In this document: positions 50,550 through 59,812 of the stretch, piece by piece | Layout: each line of letters opens with the position of its first letter | Position numbering within the stretch: position 1 is the first letter of the stretch | Notes under the pieces: model-generated | The model's input: only the letters and a program-made list of their open reading frames with translations | What the model was told of the DNA's origin: nothing | Databases searched by the model: none | Translations under genes and position numbers: made by a program | Source: Rubellimicrobium roseum | GTDB lineage: Bacteria > Pseudomonadota > Alphaproteobacteria > Rhodobacterales > Rhodobacteraceae | Direction: 5' to 3' | Assembly (NCBI RefSeq): GCF_006152145.1 | Contig: NZ_VDFV01000005.1 | Location: 1-64,000 of the forward strand | Length of the DNA stretch: 64,000 bases

Positions 50550-50602
50550 CGCCTCGGGCGGCGCGACTCTTCCGCCACGTCGCCCCGGCGCGGTCCCTCC
50601 GA

Positions 50603-50728
50603 GGCCCCTTGCCCTCCTCCGCGCCTTTGTCTAGAGAGCCTCCACCTGCCGCGGCCCGTTCGTCTATCGGTTAGGACACCAGGTTTTCAACCTGGGAAGA
50701 GGGGTTCGACTCCCCTACGGGCTGCCAG
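50603..50728 (+). repeat. 126-bp direct repeat, copy 2
   Basis: This is the second copy of the repeat described at 49455-49580, offset by 1148 bases. Differences lie only in the leader (for instance CCCCC versus CTCC, and CCCCTA versus CCTCCA); the tRNA part appears identical. Confidence 0.85.
50653..50727 (+). tRNA. tRNA-Glu (anticodon UUC), copy 2
   Basis: Sequence identical to the first copy, with the same TTC anticodon, acceptor stem and encoded CCA, so both genes are probably functional. After the CCA and one G the flanking DNA differs from copy 1. Confidence 0.95.
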
Positions 50729-51141
50729 GCTTTCCGCGAGACATCTTCTTTGCCGCAGGCTGCCGGATCGCGTCCAGCGATCGGGCGTCGGACTGCTCGC
50801 CCAGCCGGCCCACAAGGAGCAGAGGGATCGGCCGGGGCCGGAAGACCAGTCCAAGGGCAGGGCGCACAGGGGCCAGCAGGGCACCTTCGAATCGATGGGG
50901 CGGACGGGCTGCTCCTTGGATGGCAGGGCGCAAGTTGCAAGCCGCTCAAGATATCTCCATGCGGCCCAGCCTCCGGGCGGCCTGCCCACGCCGATGGCAG
51001 CGTGGCCCGCTCCGCTTGCCCTTTTGGTCGGCTTTTCCGGCCTCCCCTTGCGCGTCCCTTCCGCGCGCCTGATCTCTCGATGGCAAGGGGGGGGGGCGAC
51101 TGGCGCCCCGCCAAGGGTCGCCCAGCAGGGGACGGACAGGC
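50728..51141. other. 414-bp gap with no supported gene; contains a 10-G run
   Basis: No open frame here has a convincing start, ribosome-binding site or family features. The DNA contains a run of ten G residues at 51087-51096, 45 bases before the next start codon. The run could be a slippage-prone site. No tRNA or hairpin terminator was found. Confidence 0.5.
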
Positions 51142-51693
51142 ATGAAGCTGTTTCAACGCACCGGAGCCCTCGGCGGCGACGACGCCGCGACGGGCCACAG
51201 CTACGGCGCCCGCGGCGGCGGCCTGCGGCGTCCGCCCGTCGCCCCGCCCGAGCCGGACGCCGCCTGGGCGCCCAGGCCGGAGGTCGCCCCTTCTCCCGAT
51301 CCGGTCCACGCCGCTGCGCCCGACCACGCCCCGGACCCGGCGCAGGCCATGGCCGACCGGCTGCCCGAGCTTGCGGACCTGCCGGGCCTCGTTTCCGCCT
51401 GCCTCGCGGACCGCGACAGCGGCCTGCCGCTCGGCGCGCTGGGTGACCGGCTCGACCCCGAGGCTGTCGCCGCCAGCGCGGCCCAGACCCTGCGCACCGC
51501 TCTCCGCGTGGCCGAAGGGCTCGACACCGACGACCGGCCCGAGGAGATCCTGGCGACCTTCGGCAGCCAGATCCACCTCTTGCGCCCGCTCGATGCCGCG
51601 CCCGGGGTGCTGCTGCACCTGGTGCTCGACCGGGCGCGGACGAACCTCGGCATGGTCCGGCTACGCCTGCGCGCCCTCGACCCCTCCGCCTGA
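51142..51693 (+). CDS. Roadblock/LC7-like protein of unknown function
   Basis: The 183-residue protein has a Pro/Ala-rich N-terminal half of low complexity and a C-terminal segment like the Roadblock/LC7 fold: FGSQIHLLRPLDAAPGVLL-type strands followed by HLVLDRARTNLGMVRL. Such domains bind small GTPases such as MglA. I base the call on the pattern alone, and it may be wrong. The next gene starts 14 bases after its stop, so they are probably co-transcribed. Confidence 0.4.
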   Translation: MKLFQRTGALGGDDAATGHSYGARGGGLRRPPVAPPEPDAAWAPRPEVAPSPDPVHAAAPDHAPDPAQAMADRLPELADLPGLVSACLADRDSGLPLGALGDRLDPEAVAASAAQTLRTALRVAEGLDTDDRPEEILATFGSQIHLLRPLDAAPGVLLHLVLDRARTNLGMVRLRLRALDPSA

Positions 51694-51707
51694 GGCCAGG
51701 GGCCCGA

Positions 51708-52658
51708 ATGCGCGTCGCGGTGATCGGAACCGGCCCGACCGGGCGTCTCGCGGCGCTCGAACTGGCCGAGGCCGGGCACCACGTGGACCTCTTCCCCGGC
51801 GATTCCGCGCCGCCTGCCGCGCTGGGCCAGATCCATCTGGGCTTCGCCGGCCCATCGGGCAGCGAGGTGCGAGCCCTGCCCGCCGCCGCCGCGCTCGGCC
51901 CCCTGCTGGACCGCTGGCTCGGGCCCGGCTTCCTCGACCGCCACGGCGCGACCGGCTGTTTCCTCTACCTCCTGCCGCCCGATGGTCCCGCACCCGAGAC
52001 GGTCCGCGCCCGCTTCGCCGCCGTATCGCGCGCCGCCGCCGACCTTTCGCTCCCCGTCGAGCTGCGTGGCTGGCGCGAGCTCACCGCACCCGAGCGCGAC
52101 CGCCTGCCCCTCGGCCCGACGGTCGCCGCCTTCGCCACGCGCGAGGGCGCCTTCGACCCCGGTGCGCTCGACCTCGCCCTGGCCGAGGCGACCGCCTCCG
52201 CTCCGCGCCTGCAGCGGCGTCCCGACGCCGTCACCGCCATCTCCATCGATCCTCGGGGCCTGCGCGTCGTCACAACCGAAGGGGACGCCCTGTACGACGC
52301 TGTCCTCCACCTGCGCCCTGTCGCGCCCGGCCTCGCGTGGCACGGCCTCGAAGCCCGCAGCCCCCGGATCGGCGCGGCCCTGCCCACGCTCCGCATCCTG
52401 GGGCTCGGGGGATCGGTCGCCTTCCCCGGCACGGCCCGGCTCGCCGCCCCGTCCGAGGCGCTCCTCCTCCTCCGCGACCGTCTCGCCCCCGACGCGACCT
52501 GGGCTCCCCTGCCCGGCCCCCTCGCCGCCGACGGCCCCGAGGGTGGCCGCCTTCGCTCGCGCGGGGCTTACCACGAGGTCGAGGAGGGCGCTCCCTCGCT
52601 CTCGGCCTGGGCCGCCCACCGGGCCTGCGCGCGTATCCTGGGCGACGGAGACGCATAA
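51708..52658 (+). CDS. FAD/NAD-binding oxidoreductase-like protein
   Basis: The 316-residue protein starts with a dinucleotide-binding fold VAVIGTGPTGRLAALELAEAGHHVDLF, then continues with a region of Ala, Leu and Pro-rich strands and ends with a short C-terminal helix. The second FAD motif is not obvious, so enzymatic function is uncertain. It shares strand and direction with the LC7-like gene, with no ribosome-binding site of good quality (GGCCAGGGGCCCGA). Confidence 0.55.
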   Translation: MRVAVIGTGPTGRLAALELAEAGHHVDLFPGDSAPPAALGQIHLGFAGPSGSEVRALPAAAALGPLLDRWLGPGFLDRHGATGCFLYLLPPDGPAPETVRARFAAVSRAAADLSLPVELRGWRELTAPERDRLPLGPTVAAFATREGAFDPGALDLALAEATASAPRLQRRPDAVTAISIDPRGLRVVTTEGDALYDAVLHLRPVAPGLAWHGLEARSPRIGAALPTLRILGLGGSVAFPGTARLAAPSEALLLLRDRLAPDATWAPLPGPLAADGPEGGRLRSRGAYHEVEEGAPSLSAWAAHRACARILGDGDA

Positions 52659-52783
52659 ACTTCCGTTGGAAAACAGACTGTTTCCTTGGGGTCACGGGGT
52701 CCGACCCCGAACCCGGCCCGGTCGGAGCACGTTGGGGACGGGCCAAGGCGGGATGATCCCCGCCGACACAAACGGAGCCTTTC

Positions 52784-53443
52784 ATGAGCAAGCGTACCCT
52801 TCCCGCCCTCGCGGCGGCCGCCCTTCTCGTGGCCTCGCCCGCCCTCGCCCAGGTCGCGGCGACCGCCGCCACCGACCTCAACCTCCGCTCCGGCCCCGGG
52901 CCCGAGCAGGAGATCGTGGGTGTCATCCCGGCGGGCGGCGCGGTCACCGTCGAAGGCTGCATGGACGCCGCGAACTGGTGCCGGGTGGACCACGAGGGCA
53001 CCCTCGGCTGGGCCTACGGCGACTACCTGACGACGACCCTGGCCGACCAGCCCGACCCCGTGCCGCTCTACGAGAACCGCGGCACGCTGGAGGTCGCGAC
53101 CGTGACCTACGAGGGCGGCGAGGACGAGGCCGCGGGCGCGGGTGCCATCGGCGGGGCGGCGCTAGGTGCGGCGCTGGTCGGCGGGCCGGCGGCGCTGGTG
53201 GCAGGCGCGGCCCTGGGTGCGGTGACCGGCGCGGCCATCGCCCCCGAGGACACGGCCGTCACCTATGTCCGCGAGAACCCGCCCGAGCCGGTGTATCTCG
53301 ACGGCGAGGTGATCGTCGGCGCGGGCATCCCCGAGGGCGTGGAACTCACCCCCGTCCCCGAGACCGACTACGGCGCGCTCACGGTGAACGGCGTGCCGGT
53401 GCTGGTGAACGCCGACCGCCAGATCGTCTACATCCTGCGCTGA
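52784..53443 (+). CDS. Secreted SH3-domain protein with DUF1236-like C-terminus
   Basis: The 219-residue protein has a signal peptide (to residue 23, ALAQ), a bacterial SH3 domain (ATDLNLRSGPGPEQEIVGVIPAGG ... WCRVDHEGTLGWAYGDYL), a Gly/Ala-rich hydrophobic middle (IGGAALGAALVGG), and a C-terminal region of the type TDYGALTVNGVPVLVNADRQIVYIL known from DUF1236 proteins. Such SH3 domains bind peptidoglycan or other surface ligands. AACGGAG precedes the ATG. Confidence 0.82.
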   Translation: MSKRTLPALAAAALLVASPALAQVAATAATDLNLRSGPGPEQEIVGVIPAGGAVTVEGCMDAANWCRVDHEGTLGWAYGDYLTTTLADQPDPVPLYENRGTLEVATVTYEGGEDEAAGAGAIGGAALGAALVGGPAALVAGAALGAVTGAAIAPEDTAVTYVRENPPEPVYLDGEVIVGAGIPEGVELTPVPETDYGALTVNGVPVLVNADRQIVYILR

Positions 53444-53470
53444 GGCGCGACATCCTGCGCCCAGACGCGT

Positions 53471-53492
53471 CGGGGGCCCTCCGGGGCCCCCG
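53471..53492. terminator. Bidirectional hairpin between SH3 protein and Fe-ADH
   Basis: CGGGGGCCC-TCCG-GGGCCCCCG is a perfect 9-bp stem with a 4-base loop, starting 27 bases after the SH3 gene's stop and ending 2 bases before the stop of the convergent alcohol dehydrogenase. Short T-poor flanks make it a weak intrinsic terminator. Confidence 0.55.
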
Positions 53493-53493
53493 T

Positions 53494-54639
53494 TCACATC
53501 GCGTCGCGGTAGAGCGCGAGCGTATTCGCCAGCGTCATCGGAAGGGGGTTGCCGCCCGCGCTCGGGTCCTCGACAGCCTGCGCCGCGAGGTCCGGCAGCC
53601 GCGCCTCCTCGACGCCCATCGCCGCGAGGCCTTCAGGGAAGCCGAACATCCCGTTCAGTTCCTCCACGCGCGCGAGGAACCCGTCGAAGCCCCCCGCGAT
53701 CCCCAGATAGGCCGCCGCCTGTCCCAGCCTGCCCTCGACGGCCGGCCGGTTGAAGCACAGCACGGCGGGCATGACCACCGCGTTCGTGGTCCCGTGGTGC
53801 GTGTCGTAGTTCGCCCCCACCGGATGCGACAGCGCGTGGACCGCGCCCAGCCCCTTCTGGAAGGCCACCGCCCCCATCGATCCCGCCGCCAGCATCTGCG
53901 CCCGCGCCTCGAGGTCGCCGCCGTCCCGGAACGCCCGCGGCAGGAACTCGTGGACGAGCCGCATCCCCTCCAGCGCGATCCCCGCGCTCATGGGGTGGAA
54001 GAAGGGCGAGCAATAGGCCTCCAGGCAATGCGCGAAGGCGTCCATCCCCGTCCCGGCGGTCAGTTTGGGCGGCAGCCCCATCGTCAGCTCGGGATCGCTC
54101 ACCACCACGCGCGGCAGCACCTTGGGGTGGAAGATGATCTTCTTCACATGCGACTGCGAGTTGGTGATGACGCTCGCGCGCCCGACCTCGGACCCCGTCC
54201 CGGCCGTGGTCGGCACCGCCACGATGGGCGCGATGCCCTCCGCGTCCGCGCGGGTCCACCAGTCGCCGATGTCCTCGAAGTCCCAGAGCGGGCGCGTCTG
54301 CCCCGCCATGAAGGCGACCATCTTGCCCAGGTCGATCCCGGACCCGCCGCCGAAGGCCACGACCCCGTCATGCCCGCCCTCGCGATAGGCCCGCAGCCCG
54401 TCGTCGAGGTTGCGGTCCGTGGGGTTCGGGTCCACCTCCGCGAAGATCGCGCGCCCCAGCCCCGCCTGCTCCAGCAGGTCGAGTGCCGTCTCGGTGATCG
54501 CCATGCCTTTCAGCCCGCGGTCGGTGACGAGGAGCGGCCGCCGGATGCCCGCCTCGGCGCAGGCCTGCGCGAGTTCCCGGATGCGCCCCGCGCCGAAGAG
54601 GACGCGGGTGGGATAGGACCAGTTGGCCGTGAGGTTCAT
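53494..54639 (-). CDS. Iron-containing alcohol dehydrogenase
   Basis: The 381-residue enzyme is of the group III Fe-ADH family. It has GGGSGIDLGKMVAFM and PTTAGTGSEVG for NAD(P) binding, plus iron-ligand motifs DAFAHCLEAYCSPFFHPM and GAVHALSHPVGANYDTHHGTTNA. It interconverts alcohols and aldehydes. It is the last gene of a same-strand series with two aldehyde dehydrogenases and a glutamine-synthetase-like enzyme, which suggests a role in amine or amino-alcohol breakdown, but its substrate is unknown. Confidence 0.9.
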   Translation of the reverse strand: MNLTANWSYPTRVLFGAGRIRELAQACAEAGIRRPLLVTDRGLKGMAITETALDLLEQAGLGRAIFAEVDPNPTDRNLDDGLRAYREGGHDGVVAFGGGSGIDLGKMVAFMAGQTRPLWDFEDIGDWWTRADAEGIAPIVAVPTTAGTGSEVGRASVITNSQSHVKKIIFHPKVLPRVVVSDPELTMGLPPKLTAGTGMDAFAHCLEAYCSPFFHPMSAGIALEGMRLVHEFLPRAFRDGGDLEARAQMLAAGSMGAVAFQKGLGAVHALSHPVGANYDTHHGTTNAVVMPAVLCFNRPAVEGRLGQAAAYLGIAGGFDGFLARVEELNGMFGFPEGLAAMGVEEARLPDLAAQAVEDPSAGGNPLPMTLANTLALYRDAM

Positions 54640-54659
54640 GCCGTCACCATCTCGGGGCC

Positions 54660-56045
54660 TCAGCCCTTCGCCTTGCGGAAGTGGTAGGAGCGCGCGCGCG
54701 TCACGCTGTGGAAGCCGAGCTGCGACAGCGCCGTGCCGCGCCCGGTGTCCTTGGTCCCCGTCCAGGTCAGCGCCGGGTCGAGGTAGTCCGCCCGGTTCAT
54801 GAACACGGTCCCCGTGTCGATCAGCCGCCCCAGCCGCGCCGCCCGCTCCGCGTCCTGCGTCCAGAGCGAGGCGGTGAGCCCGTAGGGCGAATCGTTCATG
54901 AGCGCGATCGCCTCCTCGTCCCCGCTCACCGGCATGATGCCGACCACGGGGCCGAAGCTTTCCTCGCGCATCACGCGCATGGAATGGTCCACGTTCACCA
55001 GGATCTGGGGGGCCAGATAGGTCCCGCCGTCATCTTCGGGGAAGGCGCCCTTCCCGACCAGCGGTGTCGCTCCGGCGGCGATGGCCTCCTGCGTCTGCGC
55101 CCGCACGGTATCGGCAAAGCGCCGGTTCGCCATCGGTCCGATGGAGGTGCTCACCTCCAGCGGATCGCCCAGGCGAAGCTGCGAGGTCCAGGCCACCGCC
55201 CGGTCGACGAAGCCCTCATACAGGCTCCGGTGCACATAGATCCGCTCGATCCCGCAGCAGCACTGGCCCGCGTTGAACATCGCCCCGTCCATGAGCACGT
55301 CCACCGCCCAGTCGAGGTCCGCGTCCTCCATGACGTAGCCCGGGTCCTTGCCGCCCAGTTCCAGCCCCAGCGGCGTGAAGGTCCCGGCCGCCGCCCGCTC
55401 AATGGCCGCGCCACCGGCGACCGAACCCGTGAAGTTCACGAAGCCGAACGACCGCGCCTTGATGAGTCCTTCCGTCCCCGCGTGGTCCAGCACGACGTTC
55501 TGGAACACGCCCTCCGGCAGCACGCCGTCGAAGGCCTCCTGCCACCGCTCACCCACCAGCAGCGTCTGCGACGCCGACTTGTGGACCACGGCGTTCCCCG
55601 CGATCAGCGCCGGAACGATGGTGTTGCAGGACGTCAGATACGGGTAGTTCCAAGGCGCGATGACGAAGACGACGCCGACCGGGGCCCGCTCGATGCGCCG
55701 CTCGAAGCGCTCGCTCTCCTCGGCCACCATGGGCGCGAGCGCCTGCGCCGCGATCCCGCTCATGTAGGCGGTGCGCTCGTTGAGGCCCCCGAACTCGCCG
55801 CCGTAACGCACGGGCCGGCCCATCTGCCACGCGAGTTCCTCGACGATGCGGTCCTTGTCCCCATTCAGCCGCCGCACGCCCTCCTGCACCAGCGCAATGC
55901 GCTCCTCCAGGGGCCGGGCGGCCCATTCGACCTGCGCCATCTTTGCGCGGGCGACGACGGCCAGCGCCGCCTCGGGGGTCAGCGCCGAGCGTTCGGCATA
56001 GACCTCGCCGTTCACCGGCGAGACGCATCGGATGGTGCTCGTCAT
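54660..56045 (-). CDS. Aldehyde dehydrogenase family protein
   Basis: The 461-residue enzyme has PWNYPYLTSCNTI, the nucleotide site FTGSVAGGAAIERAA, the base in LELGGKDPGY and the catalytic cysteine in FNAGQCCCGIERIYV, an unusual run of three cysteines. GAGGGA precedes the ATG ending at 56045. It oxidises aldehydes to acids using NAD(P)+; succinate-semialdehyde or aminobutyraldehyde are likely candidates from the context. The precise substrate is not determined. Confidence 0.88.
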   Translation of the reverse strand: MTSTIRCVSPVNGEVYAERSALTPEAALAVVARAKMAQVEWAARPLEERIALVQEGVRRLNGDKDRIVEELAWQMGRPVRYGGEFGGLNERTAYMSGIAAQALAPMVAEESERFERRIERAPVGVVFVIAPWNYPYLTSCNTIVPALIAGNAVVHKSASQTLLVGERWQEAFDGVLPEGVFQNVVLDHAGTEGLIKARSFGFVNFTGSVAGGAAIERAAAGTFTPLGLELGGKDPGYVMEDADLDWAVDVLMDGAMFNAGQCCCGIERIYVHRSLYEGFVDRAVAWTSQLRLGDPLEVSTSIGPMANRRFADTVRAQTQEAIAAGATPLVGKGAFPEDDGGTYLAPQILVNVDHSMRVMREESFGPVVGIMPVSGDEEAIALMNDSPYGLTASLWTQDAERAARLGRLIDTGTVFMNRADYLDPALTWTGTKDTGRGTALSQLGFHSVTRARSYHFRKAKG

Positions 56046-56138
56046 CTCAGTCCCTCGCAGCACGGGCGGCCCGGCGCGGGCCCTGTTCCCTTCGATCTAT
56101 CATTTCCGGTCTGGCGGCGGCCAGTGGCCCCGCCCCCG

Positions 56139-57500
56139 TCACAGCCGCTCGAAGCCGCGGAGGCGCTCGACATCCGTCACCAGCCGGTCGGACTCGGCGA
56201 TCTCCCACCGTGCGGCATGGACGTAGTGGTCCACCACGTCGTCGCCCATCGCGGAGCGCAGCATCCCGGAGGCGTTCAGCGCCACCGCCGCGTCGCGCAG
56301 GGTCCGGGGGACCTCGCGCACGTCCTGGGCGGCGTACATGTCGCCCGTCATCTCGGGTTCCAGCTCCATCCCCTTCTCGATCCCGTCGAGCCCCGCCGCG
56401 AGCTGCGCCGCGAGCGCCAGATACGGGTTCAGGTCCGCGCCGCCCACCCGGCACTCGACGCGCACGGCCTTGGTGTCCTCGCCCACGACGCGGTAGCCTG
56501 CGGTGCGGTTATCCCGGCTCCAGACCGCCTTGGTCGGCGCAAAGAGCCCCACGGTGAAGCGCTTGTAGCTGTTGACGTTGGGCGCAAGGAAATAGGTCAC
56601 GTCCGCCGCATGGGCCAGAAGTCCCGCGAGATAGCTGCGCATGAGCGCGCTCATCCCGTGGGGGGCGCCCGGATCATGGAAGGCGTTCCGGCCGTCCTTC
56701 CACAGCGACTGGTGGATGTGCGACGACGACCCCGCACGGTTCGTGTCGTACTTCGCCATGAAGGTGACCGACCGCCCCTGCTGCTGCGCGATCTCCTTCG
56801 TCACCATCTTCACGATGGAATGGGTGTCGGCGGCATCGATCGCATCCGAATAACGGATGTTGATCTCCTCCTGCCCCGCCTCGGCCTCGCCCTTGGTGTT
56901 CTCGACCGGGATGCCGGCAGCAAAGAGCACATTGCGCAGCGGCCGCATCACCGCCTCTTCCTTGGAGGTGCCGAAGATGCCGTAGTCGTTGTTGTAGCGC
57001 ACGACCGGTGTCATCCGGCGGTAGCCGGAATCCCAAAGCTGCTCGAACGACTCCTCGAACAGGAAGAACTCCAGCTCCGTCGCCATCATCGGCTCCAGCC
57101 CCAGGGCCCGCGCCCGCTCGACCTGCCGCCGCAGCACGTGGCGCGGCGCGTGGGCGACAGGCACCCCGTGGTGGTCGAGGAAGTCCGCCATCACCATCGC
57201 CGTCCCCGGCAGCCAGGGCGCGCGGCGCAGCGTCGTCAGATCCGGCTTGTGGATGTAGTCGCCGTAGCCCTTCTCCCAAGAGGCCGACCTGTAGCCCGGC
57301 ACCGTCCACATCTCGGCATCGAGCGCGAGGAGATAGTTGCACCCATGCGTTCCCTCGTGCCCCGCCGTCAGGAAATGCTGGGCGTGGAAGCGCTTGCCCA
57401 TCAGCCGCCCCTGCATGTCGCAGACACAGGTCAGCACGGTGTCGATCTCCCCCGACGCGACGGCGTCGCGCAGGGTCTCCAGGGTCAGGTTGGCGGGCAT
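56139..57500 (-). CDS. Glutamine synthetase-family enzyme (PuuA-like)
   Basis: The 453-residue protein is of the GSIII/gamma-glutamylamide synthetase type. It contains ATELEFFLFEE, GEAEAGQEEINIRY, the ATP-binding SSSHIHQSLW and NSYKRFTVGLFAPTKAVWSRDNRTAGYR. PuuA-like enzymes add glutamate to putrescine or other amines, the first step of the gamma-glutamylation route. The oxidase and hydrolase of that route (puuB, puuD) are not present in the window. It lies between two aldehyde dehydrogenases and shares their strand. Confidence 0.85.
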   Translation of the reverse strand: MPANLTLETLRDAVASGEIDTVLTCVCDMQGRLMGKRFHAQHFLTAGHEGTHGCNYLLALDAEMWTVPGYRSASWEKGYGDYIHKPDLTTLRRAPWLPGTAMVMADFLDHHGVPVAHAPRHVLRRQVERARALGLEPMMATELEFFLFEESFEQLWDSGYRRMTPVVRYNNDYGIFGTSKEEAVMRPLRNVLFAAGIPVENTKGEAEAGQEEINIRYSDAIDAADTHSIVKMVTKEIAQQQGRSVTFMAKYDTNRAGSSSHIHQSLWKDGRNAFHDPGAPHGMSALMRSYLAGLLAHAADVTYFLAPNVNSYKRFTVGLFAPTKAVWSRDNRTAGYRVVGEDTKAVRVECRVGGADLNPYLALAAQLAAGLDGIEKGMELEPEMTGDMYAAQDVREVPRTLRDAAVALNASGMLRSAMGDDVVDHYVHAARWEIAESDRLVTDVERLRGFERL

Positions 57501-57561
57501 TCGAGGATCGGACCTTCCGGGGGCGGCGGCGGCCCGGCGGCGGCACCGCCGGGCGCGGGTT

Positions 57562-58998
57562 TCAGTGAGCGATCATGACGTGGCGCACGGCGGTGTAGTC
57601 CTCCAGCGCATAGAGCGACATGTCCTTGCCATAGCCCGACTGCTTCAGGCCGCCATGCGGCATCTCGTTGACCAGCATGAAGTGCGTGTTGATCCAGGTG
57701 CAGCCGTACTGGAGCCGCGCCGCCACCTGCATGGCCTGTCCCACGTCGCGCGTCCACACGCTCGACGCCAGCCCATAGGGCGAGTCGTTGGCCCAGGCGA
57801 TGGCCTGCTCCGCCTCCTCGAAGCGGGTGACGCTCACCACTGGCCCGAAGACCTCGCGCTGCACGATCTCGTCCTCCTGCTTCGCCCCGGCGATGACGGT
57901 GGGCCTGTAGTAGAAGCCCGGCCCCTCGGGCATCTCGCCGCCCGTCACGATCTCCATGTGCCCCTGCTCGCTGGCGCGGCTCACGAAGCTCGCCACCCGG
58001 TCGCGCTGGCGGAGCGAGATGAGCGGCGGCATCTCGTTCACGGTGTCGTCCTGCGCCCCGAAGGTGATCGAGGCCGCGGCGCCGGCCAGTTCGGCCACCA
58101 GCCGATCGTGGATCTTGGGCGCGGCATAGACCCGGCAGGCCGCCGTGCAGTCCTGCCCGGCGTTGTAGAAGGAGAACGCCCGCAGGCCCTGCACCACGCG
58201 GTCGAGGTCCGCGTCGTCGAAGACGATCACGGGCGCCTTGCCGCCCAGCTCCAGATGCGTGCGCTTCACCGTCTTGCTGGCCGCTTGCAGCACCTTCTTG
58301 CCCGTCGCCACGTCGCCGGTGATCGACACCATGTTCACGTCCGCGTGGTTGATGAGCGCGTTGCCCACCGTGCCGCCCTGCCCCGTGACGATGTTCACGA
58401 CGCCCTCGGGCAGGATGTCCGCCAGCACCTTGGCCATCTTCAGCGCCGTCAGCGGCGTCTGCTCGCTGGGCTTCATCACGACGCAGTTGCCGCCCGCCAG
58501 CGCCGGGGCGAGCTTCCACGCCATCATCATCAGCGGATAGTTCCAGGGCGCGATCGAAGCCACGACCCCGATGGAATCGCGCCGGATCATGGAGGTGTGC
58601 CCCTCCATGTACTCCCCCGCCAGCGCCCCGTGCATGTTCCGCGCCGCCCCTGCGAAGAAGCGGTAGCAGTCCACGATGGCGGGAATCTCGTCGTTCAGGG
58701 CCGCGTTGATCGGCTTCCCGGTGTTCATCGACTCAAGCCGCGCGAACTCCTCGGCCTCCGCCTCGATCCGGTCGGCGATCTTCAGCAGCAGGTTGGACCT
58801 CTGCGCGGGCGTGGTCCGCGACCAGGTGCGGAACGCGGCCCGCGCCGCCGCCACCGCGCGGTCGATCTGGTCCGGCCCGGCCTCGGGCAGCTTCAGGATC
58901 GTCTCGCCCGTCCGGGGATTGAGGATCGTCTCCTCGCCTTCGGTCCCCGCCTCGAAGGCCGACCCGATCAGCATCTGGGTGTCGAACTGCAACGTCAT
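57562..58998 (-). CDS. patD: Gamma-aminobutyraldehyde dehydrogenase (PatD-like)
   Basis: The 478-residue enzyme matches PatD/YdcW: catalytic region [57 protein letters not shown] and C-terminal [19 protein letters not shown]. It oxidises 4-aminobutyraldehyde, the product of putrescine transamination or oxidation, to 4-aminobutyrate. GAGGAGATTCCC precedes the ATG. In E. coli the same gene directly follows ydcSTUV, as it does here. Confidence 0.9.
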   Translation of the reverse strand: MTLQFDTQMLIGSAFEAGTEGEETILNPRTGETILKLPEAGPDQIDRAVAAARAAFRTWSRTTPAQRSNLLLKIADRIEAEAEEFARLESMNTGKPINAALNDEIPAIVDCYRFFAGAARNMHGALAGEYMEGHTSMIRRDSIGVVASIAPWNYPLMMMAWKLAPALAGGNCVVMKPSEQTPLTALKMAKVLADILPEGVVNIVTGQGGTVGNALINHADVNMVSITGDVATGKKVLQAASKTVKRTHLELGGKAPVIVFDDADLDRVVQGLRAFSFYNAGQDCTAACRVYAAPKIHDRLVAELAGAAASITFGAQDDTVNEMPPLISLRQRDRVASFVSRASEQGHMEIVTGGEMPEGPGFYYRPTVIAGAKQEDEIVQREVFGPVVSVTRFEEAEQAIAWANDSPYGLASSVWTRDVGQAMQVAARLQYGCTWINTHFMLVNEMPHGGLKQSGYGKDMSLYALEDYTAVRHVMIAH

Positions 58999-59008
58999 GG
59001 GAATCTCC

Positions 59009-59812
59009 TCATTTCCCGCTGCCCGCCACGGTGTCCGTTCCGCGGGTCAGGTAATAGGCGCCAAGGATCGGCAGGAAGGTGACGAGCACGACGACCATCG
59101 CCACCACGTTGGTCACGGGCCGCTCGCGCGGGCGCACCAGCTCCTCGAGCATCCAGATCGGCAGCGTCTGCTGCTGCCCGGCGGTGAAGGTGGTGACGAT
59201 CACCTCGTCGAAGCTCAGGGCGAAGGCCAGCATCCCGCCCGCCAGCAGCGCCGTCGCGATGTTGGGCAGGATGACGAAGCGTAACGTCTGCCAGTAGGTC
59301 GCGCCCAGGTCCATGCTGGCCTCGATCAGGTTCCCCGACACTCGCCGGAAGCGCGCGACCGCGTTGTTGTAGACCACCACGATGCAGAAGGTCGCGTGCC
59401 CCAGCACGATGGTCCAGAAGCTGAACGGGATGTCGGCCAGGTTGAACGCGCTCCGCAGCGAGATCCCGGTGATGATCCCCGGAAGGGCGATGGGCAGCAC
59501 GACCAGCAGCGACACGACCTCGCGCCCGAAGAACCGCGTGCGCGCCACGGCGGCCGCGCAGAGCGTCCCCAGCACCAGCGCCACGACGGTCGAGATCGCG
59601 GCCACCCGCAGCGACAGCCCCAGCGCCGCCCAGATGTCCGGCCGCTCCCAGGCCGCTCCGAACCAGCGCAGCGTCAGCCCCGGCGGCGGCCAGGTGAAGG
59701 ACGAATCCTCCGTGCTGAACGCATAGACGAAGATCAGGAGGATCGGCAGGTGCAGGAACAGAAGCCCCGCCCCCGCCGCGACCTTGAGCCATAGGGGGGC
59801 CTCAGAGCGCAT
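59009..59812 (-). CDS. ydcV: ABC transporter permease (YdcV/PotC-like)
   Basis: The 267-residue membrane protein has about six hydrophobic helices and the EAA loop of polyamine permeases ([24 protein letters not shown]). It pairs with the next permease, overlapping its end by 11 bases, and the order is like E. coli ydcV. It would be the second half of the inner membrane channel for a polyamine. Confidence 0.88.
   Translation of the reverse strand: MRSEAPLWLKVAAGAGLLFLHLPILLIFVYAFSTEDSSFTWPPPGLTLRWFGAAWERPDIWAALGLSLRVAAISTVVALVLGTLCAAAVARTRFFGREVVSLLVVLPIALPGIITGISLRSAFNLADIPFSFWTIVLGHATFCIVVVYNNAVARFRRVSGNLIEASMDLGATYWQTLRFVILPNIATALLAGGMLAFALSFDEVIVTTFTAGQQQTLPIWMLEELVRPRERPVTNVVAMVVVLVTFLPILGAYYLTRGTDTVAGSGK

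Noticed and set aside
49455-50728. Interpretation as an integrated genomic island with attL/attR in tRNA-Glu
   Set aside because: No integrase gene is present, the repeat includes the full tRNA plus about 50 bases upstream, and the insert is only about 1 kb, so simple duplication is more likely.
53162-53497. Short minus-strand frame within the SH3-protein gene
   Set aside because: Overlaps the real gene antisense and has no start signal or homology-like sequence.
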